Positions 23,258 to 31,300 of a DNA stretch of 64,000 nt are shown here, piece after piece. This stretch comes from Bacteroidales bacterium (GTDB lineage Bacteria > Bacteroidota > Bacteroidia > Bacteroidales > F082), in assembly GCA_017477425.1 (NCBI GenBank), contig JAFUVT010000007.1, forward strand, positions 1 to 64,000. Direction: 5' to 3'. Positions within the stretch are counted from its first letter, which is position 1, and each line of letters starts with the position of its first letter. A program made the position numbers and the translations under genes. The notes beneath the pieces were generated by a model. The model was not told the origin of the DNA, did not search any database, and was given only the letters and a program-made list of their open reading frames with translations.

Positions 23258-23986
23258 TTATTCCATGTTGGTGTAGACGGCTTGCACGTCTTCGTCCTCG
23301 TCGAGTTTGTCGAGGAACTTCTCGATTTCCACCATTTGTTCGTCGGTGAAGCTGACGGTTTGGTTGGGGAAACGTTGCAGGTTGGCTTTCACGATGTTGA
23401 TCTTGCGCTCCTCAAGGGCGTCGTGCATTGTGCCGTAGTCGGTCCAAGCCGTGTAGACGGTCGTCGTGGTGGTGCCTTCTTCTTCGTCGGTCTCACTCGT
23501 GATTTCGTCCAGGCCGAAGTCAATGAGCTCGAGCTCCAGCTCGTCCTTGTCCATACCGGCAGGCATCTCGATCTCGAAGACGGCCTTGCGCGTGAACATG
23601 AACTCCAGCGAGCCGATGGGCAGGAACGAGCCGCCGCACTTGTTGAAGTATGACTTCACGTTGGCTACGGTGCGTGTGGTGTTGTCGGTGGCACATTCCA
23701 CCATGCATTGGATGCCGAAGGGGCCTTTGCCTTCGTAGGTGATTTCCACGAGGTTGGCGGCGTCTTTATCCGTTGCGCGCTTGATGGCGGCATCGATGTT
23801 GTCCTTAGGCATGTTCTCAGCCTTGGCGTTTTGGATGGCCTGGCGGAGTTTGGGGTTCATGTCAGGATCAGGGCCACCTTCCTTGGCAGCAATGGTGATC
23901 AGTTTTCCGAGTTTCGGGAACACTCTTGACATATGTCCCCATCTTTTCAGCTTGGCCGCTTTGCGGTATTCAAATGCTCTTCCCAT
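23258..23986 (-). CDS. YebC/PmpR-family protein
   Basis: This 242-residue protein has the Bacteroidota form of the YebC N terminus, MGRAFEYRKAAKLKRWGHMSRVF, then EGGPDPDMNPKLRQAIQNAKAENMPKDNIDAAIKRA and YEGKGPFGIQCMVECATDN, all diagnostic. Family members act as transcription regulators and, in some bacteria, as translation factors relieving ribosome stalling. The acidic C-terminal tail (KLDEDEDVQAVYTNME) is typical. It has its own promoter (TATCTTTG, 24023-24030, minus strand) and terminator. Confidence 0.94.
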   Translation of the reverse strand: MGRAFEYRKAAKLKRWGHMSRVFPKLGKLITIAAKEGGPDPDMNPKLRQAIQNAKAENMPKDNIDAAIKRATDKDAANLVEITYEGKGPFGIQCMVECATDNTTRTVANVKSYFNKCGGSFLPIGSLEFMFTRKAVFEIEMPAGMDKDELELELIDFGLDEITSETDEEEGTTTTTVYTAWTDYGTMHDALEERKINIVKANLQRFPNQTVSFTDEQMVEIEKFLDKLDEDEDVQAVYTNME

Positions 23987-24022
23987 ATTAAGACTTTTTA
24001 TTGATTTTTACTTTTTAGGGTG

Positions 24023-24099
24023 CAAAGATAGTAAAACCTACGCAATTGGCAGCTTTTCTTTTGAAATTTCTTCTGTTTTGACAATTTAGATTATTTTTG
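24023..24099. promoter_or_regulatory. Divergent promoters of yebC and the phosphatase-like gene
   Basis: TATCTTTG on the minus strand at 24023-24030 faces yebC. TATTTTTG on the plus strand at 24092-24099 faces the gene at 24120, with a leader of about 14 nt. Confidence 0.55.
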
Positions 24100-24119
24100 C
24101 GGGACAAAACGAATCAGGA

Positions 24120-24470
24120 ATGAAAGTGTTGGTACTCACAGAAAAGGACGATTGCTGTGGCCCAATGGCAGCGGCTTTCCTGCGTGATTATTCCCCCTTG
24201 ATGGAAGTGACTTCGGCAGGACGAAATCCAGCGCAAAATATTGATTCTTTGATGGTTGAGGTAATGCAAGAATGCCTAATCGACCTCGACGATTATGAGC
24301 CTCGCAATGTGAAAACCATAGATGAGTCAGCCTTTGATGTGGTGTACGAATGCCCCGAAAACGATGCCCCGAAAACATTGGATGCCTACCGAGCCATGCG
24401 TGATTTCATCAAGAACGAGGCCTATTTGTTTTTCAAAACGTCTTTCAACCTCAAGTCTCCAACTTCCTAA
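24120..24470 (+). CDS. Degenerate ArsC/low-molecular-weight phosphatase-like protein
   Basis: This 116-residue protein has the outline of the low-molecular-weight tyrosine phosphatase/ArsC fold: first strand KVLVLTEKDDCCGPMAAAFL, then VTSAGRNPAQNIDSLMVEVMQE and YEPRNVKTIDESAFDVVYEC. The phosphate loop should read C-x5-R-S; here it reads DDCCGPMAAA, with cysteines but no arginine, so phosphatase or arsenate reductase activity is doubtful. The C-terminal acid loop with DP is also missing. The last residues run into low-complexity sequence. Confidence 0.65.
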   Translation: MKVLVLTEKDDCCGPMAAAFLRDYSPLMEVTSAGRNPAQNIDSLMVEVMQECLIDLDDYEPRNVKTIDESAFDVVYECPENDAPKTLDAYRAMRDFIKNEAYLFFKTSFNLKSPTS

Positions 24471-24492
24471 GCTCCTACTTCAAGCATCCTAC

Positions 24493-25086
24493 CTATTTAT
24501 AGACTTCATTCTCGTCAATCAGATTGTTGAGCAACGCATAAACGGTGAGGCCCGAGACGGACTTGATGCCGGTCTTGCGCGTGATGTTCTTGCGGTGCGA
24601 GATGACGGTGTGGATGGAGATGTTCATCTGTTCGGCGATTTCCTTGTTCATCATGCCTTTGGCCACGGCCACCAGCACGTCGATTTCGCGTTTCGAGAGT
24701 TCCACGTCGTCACTCCGCTCTTGTTTGTCAGAATCTTGGGTGAGCTGGTTCAGCTTGTTGATGACTTTCAGCTTCGGGTCGTTGATTTCGATGATGCCGT
24801 CGTAGCCTTTCAGCGATGAGCTTTCCATGTAGTTGGTAACCAGGGCGATGACGACAAGATGCGGATAGTCTTTGACCAGGGCGGAAGGCAGGTTCCGGTC
24901 GGTGAAGCCAAGGAGGTTCGGGTTGAGAATGACGAGGTTGGCATCGGTGGAGAGGATTCTTTCGCTGAGGTGCTCGGGTGTGTCGAGGCGGGCCACCACG
25001 TCGAAGCCGTTGGTGCCTTGGATGATTTCATACAAGCCGTTGGTGATGATTTCCGAGGCCTCGCAGATGATGACTCGGTTACTCAT
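24493..25086 (-). CDS. LuxR-family regulator with degenerate receiver
   Basis: In this 197-residue protein the N-terminal 120 residues have a response-regulator receiver outline (RVIICEASEIITNGLYEII, LVILNPNLLGF), but the phosphoacceptor Asp is Asn, so it should not be phosphorylated normally. The C-terminal LuxR/NarL helix-turn-helix is intact (LSKREIDVLVAVAKGMMNKEIAEQMNISIHTVISHRKNI). Its start overlaps the end of the hemerythrin gene by 4 bp, so the two are translationally coupled. The regulator probably responds to the same redox or nitrosative signal. Confidence 0.9.
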   Translation of the reverse strand: MSNRVIICEASEIITNGLYEIIQGTNGFDVVARLDTPEHLSERILSTDANLVILNPNLLGFTDRNLPSALVKDYPHLVVIALVTNYMESSSLKGYDGIIEINDPKLKVINKLNQLTQDSDKQERSDDVELSKREIDVLVAVAKGMMNKEIAEQMNISIHTVISHRKNITRKTGIKSVSGLTVYALLNNLIDENEVYK

Positions 25087-25778
25087 GGCTTTGCGTTTTC
25101 AAGGGTTTCGACGTAGGGGATAAGGATGTGGTCCTCGATGAGCGAGTGGCTGATGAGGTCGGCGGATAGCTCGATGATGTCGGTTGAGATCTCGATGCGT
25201 TCCTTGGGAAGGATGTCGCTGGGCAGGTATTTGATGAGGATGTTCATCATGTCTTCCAACGTGTCCTCAATGTTGCTGTGGTTGTCGCGGAACTGTTCGA
25301 TGCTGAAGTCGGTAGGGGCCATGCCTTTACGCAAGGCCTCGATGTAAGGGAATACCTCTTCTTCTTCGTATTTGAAATGACGCCCCACTTCTTGCTTGTA
25401 TTCGTTGTAGAAATGGCTGAGCATATTGCCGTATTTGGGCCCTGCAGCATTGATGATGTGTTGGAGGTGTTCCTCGATATGCGGAAAGCGTTCGTCGAGA
25501 TAGTATCGGTGCGAGGCCAAGAGGTAAGGCAAGAGGCCGTCCATGTTGATGGTGTCGATGTCCATGGGATGAACGGCGGTTTCGGCATGGGCATAGATGT
25601 TGCAGATGAGAAGGAAGAGTTTGGCGTCGACGCCATTGGCGAGACATACGTCACCGATGCTGTGGTCCCCAAAGCCCGGCTTGATGCCAAAACGCGACAG
25701 TAATGGCAGCACTTGGGGCTGGGCAGCTATCATTTCGTAGAGTTTCGATTTCTCAGTGAAGAAAGGCGGTTTTTTCAT
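25083..25778 (-). CDS. Hemerythrin-domain protein of the RIC/ScdA type
   Basis: In this 231-residue protein, residues 1-75 form a small N-terminal domain like that of iron-sulfur repair proteins (LSRFGIKPGFGDHSIGDVC), though without the CC pair of ScdA. The rest is a hemerythrin bundle with iron-ligand candidates in LASHRYYLDERFPHIEEHL, GRHFKYEEEEVFPYI, FRDNHSNIEDTL and HSLIEDHILIPY. Such proteins bind oxygen or NO at a di-iron site or repair damaged Fe-S clusters. The start MKKPPFFTEKSK follows promoter box TATCTTTG at 25803-25810 (minus strand). Confidence 0.88.
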   Translation of the reverse strand: MKKPPFFTEKSKLYEMIAAQPQVLPLLSRFGIKPGFGDHSIGDVCLANGVDAKLFLLICNIYAHAETAVHPMDIDTINMDGLLPYLLASHRYYLDERFPHIEEHLQHIINAAGPKYGNMLSHFYNEYKQEVGRHFKYEEEEVFPYIEALRKGMAPTDFSIEQFRDNHSNIEDTLEDMMNILIKYLPSDILPKERIEISTDIIELSADLISHSLIEDHILIPYVETLENAKP

Positions 25779-25802
25779 GATCCTATGGTCTTTATGATGG
25801 CG

Positions 25803-25810
25803 CAAAGATA
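25803..25810 (-). promoter_or_regulatory. Predicted promoter -7 box of the hemerythrin-LuxR operon
   Basis: TATCTTTG on the minus strand, between the rpsP terminator and the chosen start codon at 25778. Confidence 0.55.
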
Positions 25811-25814
25811 CAAA

Positions 25815-25841
25815 AAAAAACCACTCCGAAGAGCGGTTTTT
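25815..25841 (-). terminator. Terminator of rpsP
   Basis: AAAAACC-CTC...GAG-GGTTTTT stem with a CGAA loop and a T run on the minus strand. Confidence 0.8.
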
Positions 25842-25862
25842 ATGGTTTGTGAAATCAACCGA

Positions 25863-26438
25863 TTAGGCCTCGGCAGGAGCTTCAGTGGCTTCGGCGGCGG
25901 AAGCCTCTTCAACGGGGGCTTCCTCGGCAGCGGCTTCAGCAGCGGCCTCGGCTTCAGCGGCCTTCTTGGCTTCCATTTCAGCGAGTCTCTTCTTGGCGAG
26001 TTCGGCGGCGCGGGCCTCGTTCACTTGCTTTTCGGCTTCCAAACGGGTCTTCTTTTCGCCACGAGCCTTCTCTTCAAGAGTCTTTGCGACGTTGGCGAGG
26101 CGGGCTTCCTTCTCCTTCATCCAATTCTGGAACTTGACTTCGGCTTGCTCCTCAGTCATGGCGCCTTTTTGGACACCACGCATCAGGTGATACTTCATCA
26201 TGACGCCGGTCTTGCTGAGCAGCGAACGGGCGGTGTCGGTGGGCTGAGCGCCAACGCTGTACCAATACAGGGCTCTGTCAAACTTGATGTTGATTTGAGC
26301 GGGGTTGGTGAGCGGGTTGTAGGTGCCTAATTTCTCAATGAACTTACCATCACGTGGTGCGCGAGAGTCGGCAACTACGATGTGATAGAAGGGTTGACCC
26401 TTCTTGCCATGTCTTTGCAATCTAATCTTTGCAGGCAT
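25863..26438 (-). CDS. rpsP: 30S ribosomal protein S16
   Basis: This 191-residue protein has the S16 core in residues 1-80 ([40 protein letters not shown]). The remaining 110 residues are a Lys/Glu helical stretch and an Ala/Glu tail, an extension seen in Bacteroidota S16 proteins and much longer than the 82-residue E. coli protein. It has its own promoter (TACTTTTG, 26500-26507, minus strand) and terminator; rimM and trmD are not adjacent. Confidence 0.96.
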   Translation of the reverse strand: MPAKIRLQRHGKKGQPFYHIVVADSRAPRDGKFIEKLGTYNPLTNPAQINIKFDRALYWYSVGAQPTDTARSLLSKTGVMMKYHLMRGVQKGAMTEEQAEVKFQNWMKEKEARLANVAKTLEEKARGEKKTRLEAEKQVNEARAAELAKKRLAEMEAKKAAEAEAAAEAAAEEAPVEEASAAEATEAPAEA

Positions 26439-26499
26439 AATTTAATGTTTTAAGTTGATTATGAATGAATTAACTAAAACCTACCCGAGGTTTCGGCTG

Positions 26500-26507
26500 C
26501 AAAAGTA
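26500..26507 (-). promoter_or_regulatory. Predicted promoter -7 box of rpsP
   Basis: TACTTTTG on the minus strand, giving a leader of about 55 nt. Confidence 0.55.
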
Positions 26508-26561
26508 CAACTTTTTATCGGACTGGCAATCAGCGGGAAGAGATTTTTTTCGTTGGAGCGA

Positions 26562-26591
26562 TTGAAGTTCTTTTTGTAATGCGTAATTTTG
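26562..26591 (+). promoter_or_regulatory. Predicted promoter of the small gene at 26596
   Basis: TTG at 26562-26564, a 19-bp spacer and TAATTTTG at 26584-26591. The box lies only 4 bp before the ATG, so the transcript would be nearly leaderless or start at a later Met. Confidence 0.5.
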
Positions 26592-26595
26592 CGAC

Positions 26596-26868
26596 ATGAA
26601 AAAGAGATACAGTTTTGATTCGGGAAGCGGTTTTGAGGCTGACCTTACGGACTTGCGACGACTGTTGGCCGAAAACCGACAATATTTGGCAAACTATGAA
26701 GAGGTCTTCAGTTCATTGGAGGATGACGATTACGTGGCGCGTGGCAATGGCTTCTGCGACCGCAAATATAGCGATGACTTCATCGAAGGGCAGATGGAGA
26801 AATACGCCCAACGCATCGCCTTGCTCGAAAAATGGATAGCCGAATGGGCATTGGAGACGTCGAGATAA
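26596..26868 (+). CDS. Small charged hypothetical protein
   Basis: This 90-residue protein is not one I recognise. It is rich in Glu, Asp, Arg and aromatic residues, and is probably mostly helical (LTDLRRLLAENRQYLANYEEVFSSLED and GQMEKYAQRIALLEKWIAEWAL, the latter heptad-like). It has no signal peptide or membrane segment. A matching promoter box directly upstream supports a real gene. Confidence 0.65.
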   Translation: MKKRYSFDSGSGFEADLTDLRRLLAENRQYLANYEEVFSSLEDDDYVARGNGFCDRKYSDDFIEGQMEKYAQRIALLEKWIAEWALETSR

Positions 26869-26884
26869 TCTCTCAACTACACCT

Positions 26885-28021
26885 TTATTTTATCACTATT
26901 TTGCTAAAGCTCCAACTTTCTCCGTTGTAGGCTTTCACAACATAACATCCTGAAGACAAACCAGATACGTCAACAGTGTGGCGTTTCCCTTGCGTTTGGC
27001 CTTGCATGACGGTCTGGCCGTTCATGTCGATGATTTCGAATTGGCGCAGGCCTTCGAGACTGAGGGTCATTTCGTTGGTGGCGGGGTTGGGATAGACGAC
27101 CATCAAGTCCGCAACGGGAATCTCGTTTTGAGGGACGCTTTCGAAGGCGCCATATTTAAAGAGGTAATCGCAGACGTAGATGAGTTGGTTGTTGTCGTTC
27201 ATGGTCTCCCAAGCGTAGCCTAAGGGACGGTTGGCAAAGGTGTCCCAAGTGTAGAGCGGCTCGGGATGATAGGGCATGAGCACATGGTCGATGCCGCAAC
27301 TTTCGTCGTAGGTGTAGCTCACGCGGTCGACGACGAGGCCGCTGGAGTGCCGCTCGCGAATCAAGCAGTTGCCGTTGGCGTCGTAGGTCCTGACGATTTC
27401 CGAGTCGGGCATCCAGCCGTTGTCCCAATAGAAGTTGGTCGTGTTGGTGCAGTTGCCAGCTCCGTCGTAGGTGTAGGTGACCAGCGAGGAGTTGGACCAT
27501 CCGCCGCCGCCCCAGACGTCGTTGTACTCTTCGAGGCATTGCGTGCAGCGACCGTTGGCATCATAGTTGTAAGTGCCGCGCATGATGAGCGTCCCGACGA
27601 GCGTCATCTCGTAGTTGGTGAGCAGGTCGCCGTCATAGAAATAGGTGTAAACGCCTTGCAACTCGAATCCGCTGCCCCAATCGTTGTAGTTGGTGCGCGT
27701 GAGGCGGTGGTTGTTCTCGTCATAAGTGTAGGTGATGTAGCTCGGATAGATCCACTCGTCGTTGTAGTATTGGTAACAATCGACGCGGATTACGTTGCCG
27801 CGCTCGTCGTATTGGAGCGAGTCGATGAAGTCGTCGCGGTCGCCGGTGCTGTAGGAAGTGGAGCGGTAGGATTCTAGCAGGTTGTCAGCGTTGTAATAGA
27901 AACGTATTTGGTCAACGTTGTCATCGGAATAGACCTGTTCGAGGAAATAATCTTGCGCCATAGCCACGCGGCACGACAGCAAGGCGATGAGAATGAGGAA
28001 GAAATGTCTTGTTGTTTTCAT
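26885..28021 (-). CDS. T9SS cargo protein with YD-like repeats
   Basis: This 378-residue protein has a signal peptide (RHFFLILIALLSCRVAMAQ), then a series of short beta repeats such as YTYDENNHRLTRT and YTYDGAGNCTNT, like YD/RHS repeats. A C-terminal type A sorting domain (VVYPNPATNEMTLSLEG, FEIIDMNGQTVMQG, LSSGCYVVKAY) is typical of type IX secretion cargo. It is probably delivered to the cell surface. Its promoter box TATTTTTGC is at 28052-28060 on the minus strand. Confidence 0.88.
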   Translation of the reverse strand: MKTTRHFFLILIALLSCRVAMAQDYFLEQVYSDDNVDQIRFYYNADNLLESYRSTSYSTGDRDDFIDSLQYDERGNVIRVDCYQYYNDEWIYPSYITYTYDENNHRLTRTNYNDWGSGFELQGVYTYFYDGDLLTNYEMTLVGTLIMRGTYNYDANGRCTQCLEEYNDVWGGGGWSNSSLVTYTYDGAGNCTNTTNFYWDNGWMPDSEIVRTYDANGNCLIRERHSSGLVVDRVSYTYDESCGIDHVLMPYHPEPLYTWDTFANRPLGYAWETMNDNNQLIYVCDYLFKYGAFESVPQNEIPVADLMVVYPNPATNEMTLSLEGLRQFEIIDMNGQTVMQGQTQGKRHTVDVSGLSSGCYVVKAYNGESWSFSKIVIK

Positions 28022-28051
28022 AATGAATTTGTTTTGTGTCAGTTGAATGGT

Positions 28052-28129
28052 GCAAAAATATGAAAAAAAAGAGAGGCGTTTATTTTCGGCAGAAAAATAT
28101 GTATGTTTTCCAAATATTTCCTATCTTTG
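28052..28129. promoter_or_regulatory. Divergent promoters of the T9SS cargo gene and dnaE
   Basis: TATTTTTGC on the minus strand at 28052-28060 and TATCTTTG on the plus strand at 28122-28129. The second predicts a dnaE leader of about 210 nt. Confidence 0.5.
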
Positions 28130-28176
28130 AACGCTGAAATCAGGACAAAACGCTGTTCTGATTATCAACCATTTAA

Positions 28177-28344
28177 AGCCCTGAAAGGGCGACTGCCGCA
28201 AAAAGGCAGAGCCCTGAAAGGGCGACCATAATTCATCGGGCGATTTCAATCCCCGCTCAACAAAACAACGGGATTGCTTCGTTCCTCGCAATGACACGAA
28301 GCGTCAACTGAACAACTGATAAACTGAACAACTGACAACTGAAT
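28177..28344 (+). repeat. Repeat-filled leader region of dnaE
   Basis: The 323-bp gap before dnaE has no gene. It holds two copies of the palindrome AGCCCTGAAAGGGCGAC (starting at 28177 and 28209) separated by about 15 bp, a stretch resembling a common dispersed repeat (GGGATTGCTTCGTTCC), and short direct repeats of CAACTGA just before the start codon. If the promoter at 28122 is right, these are transcribed. Confidence 0.6.
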
Positions 28345-31300
28345 ATGTTCTTAATCTTCGATACCGAGACCACGGGTCTCCCCAAAAACTACAACGCGCC
28401 GCTGACCGACTTCGACAACTGGCCGCGCATGGTGCAACTGGCTTGGCAAATCCACGACGACAAAGGCCGTTTCGTGGAAAACCACAACTATATCATTCAG
28501 CCTGAGGGTTTTGAGATTCCCATCGACGCCAAGATGGTGCACCATATCTCCACCAAATATGCCATGGAGCATGGTCGCCCGCTCAATGAGGTGCTCGACA
28601 TCTTCCTGCAATCGGCGGCCAAGGCAACACGTCTCGTCGGTCACAACATCGACTTCGACCTCTGCATCCTCGGCTGCGAGTTCCTGCGCAAGAAAGGCGA
28701 GAACCCGTTGCCCAATTGGAAAAAAGTCGATACCTGCACCGAGAAGACCGCCGAGTTTTGCCAGCTGCCTGGCGGCAAAGGCGGCAAGTTCAAACTGCCC
28801 AAGTTGGGCGAGTTTCACCAAATCTTGTTTGGCGAACAGTTCGGTGATGCCCACAATGCCGCCGCCGACGTGGAGGCTACGGCCCGCGTGTTCCTCGAAC
28901 TGATTCGCCGTGGCGTGTTGGACGAGCGTGATTTGGGCGTTGATGCCCAATTCATTTCCGACTTCAAGGCGGCCAATCCCAACCCGTTTGAGCCAGCGGG
29001 TATCGAGTTCGTGCCCATCGTCGACGAGGAGGAAGGGGAGGAGGCTCCCGAAATCGGCGACTACCTCCCGAATCACTTCACGCACCTGCATGTCCACTCG
29101 CATTATTCCATGCTCGACGGTATGTCGAAAGTGCCCGATTTGGTGGCCAAATGCAAGAAAAACGGGATGTATAGCCTTGCGCTCACCGACCACGGCAATA
29201 TGTTCGGTATCAAGGATTTCGCTGACACCGTGAACAAGGAAAACGGCAAGGTGAAGGATGCCATCAAGGAACAGCAGGCCATCATCGAGAAGCCTGAATC
29301 CACTGATGAGGAAAAGATTGCGGCACAAGAACAGATAGAAAAACTAAGAAAGCAATTTTTCAAGCCGATTTATGGTATCGAGACCTACTGCGCGCCCGTC
29401 AGTATCGACAAGCGCGACGGTCGCCAGGACCGTGGCTGGCACCTGATTTTGTTGGCGAAGAACAAGACGGGCTACCACAGCCTTTGCAAACTCAGCTCCA
29501 TCGCCTACACGGAAGGCTTCTACTACAATCCGCGTATCGACCACAGCCTGTTGGAGAAATACCACGATGGTTTGATTTGCAGTTCGGCCTGTCTCGCAGG
29601 CGAGGTGCCGCAAAAGATCATGAATGCTGACATGGCAGGCGCCGAAGAATCGATTATGTGGTTCAAGAGCCTGTTTGGTGATGACTATTATCTTGAAATC
29701 CAACGCCATAAGACGGATAAGCCTGGCGGAGATACTGAAGTGTACGAGCGCCAGAAAGAGGTAAACAAAATCATCCTGCAATTGGCCAAAAAGACCAACA
29801 CGAAAGTCATTGCGACCAACGACGTGCACTTTGTGGAGGAGGAACACGGCGAGGCGCACGACCGCCTCATCTGTCTGGCGACTGGTAAGGACCTCGACGA
29901 CCCATCGCGAATGCACTATACCAAACAGGAATGGCTGAAGACGCCCGAAGAGATGGGGCGCATCTTCTCCGACGTGCCCGAGGCTTTGGAAAACACGCAG
30001 GAGATTGTCGACAAAGTGGAGACATATAGCATTGATTCCGACCCGATTATGCCCGTCTTCCCGATTCCGGAGGACTTCGGCACCGAGGACGAATACCGCC
30101 AGAAATTCACGGAGGAAGACCTGTTCAACGAGTTCACTCGCGACGAGCACGGCAACATGGTGCTGTCGCAGGAGGAGGCCGAAAAGAAGGTGAAGAAATT
30201 GGGCGGCTACAACCGTCTCTACCGTATCAAACTCGAAGCGGACTACCTCGCCAAATTGACTTGGGACGGCGCCAAGAAACGCTACGGCGAAAACCTCACC
30301 GACGAGCAAAAGGAGCGCATCGTCTTCGAACTGCATGTGATGAAGACGATGGGCTTCCCGGGCTACTTCCTCATCGTGAGCGACTATATCCGGGCGGCGC
30401 GTGAGGAATTGGGCGTGAGTGTCGGTCCCGGGCGTGGCTCAGCGGCTGGCTCTGTAGTGGCGTATTGCTTGAAAATTACGGATTTAGACCCGTTGAAATA
30501 CGACTTGCTGTTTGAGCGTTTCCTCAATCCCGACCGTATCTCCTTGCCCGATATCGACGTCGACTTCGACGACGACGGTCGAGAGCGCGTACTCAATTGG
30601 GTGACAAACAAATATGGCAAGGAAAAGGTGGCGCATATCATCACTTACGGCACGATGGCGGCCAAGTCGGCCATCCAAGATGTGGGGCGCGTGCAGAAGG
30701 TGCCGCTTTCGACCGTGGCTGAAATCAAGAGTTTCATTCCCGACCGTGGCTTCGATGAAGCAGCGGTGAAGGCTGTCGAAGGCGAGGTGCCTAAGAAGAT
30801 GCCCAAGGTCAACCTAAAGAACTGCTACAAATATGTCCCACAGTTGAAGGAAATGCTCGAAGGCGACGACGAAAACGTCTCATCCATGCTGACTTACGCT
30901 GAGGAATTGGAGGACACCAACCGCCAAATCGGCATCCATGCTTGCGGCGTCATCATCGGCGCACAGGACCTTACGGATGTGGCGCCCGTCTGTACGGTCA
31001 AGGACAAGGAAACCAAGGAGGATGTCGTTGTCACGCAATACGATGGCCATGTCATTGAGACCGTGGGCCTCATCAAGATGGACTTCCTTGGCTTGAAGAC
31101 TTTGACCTTGATTAAAGATGCTTTGCACAACATCAAGAAGACCAAGGGGATAGATATCGACATTGACCACATCCCGATTGACGACAAAGCCACTTACGAA
31201 TTGTATTGCTCGGGCAACACCATCGGCACGTTCCAGTTTGAATCGCCTGGAATGCAGAAATACCTGCGTGAGTTGCAGCCTTCGGTCATCGGCGACATCA

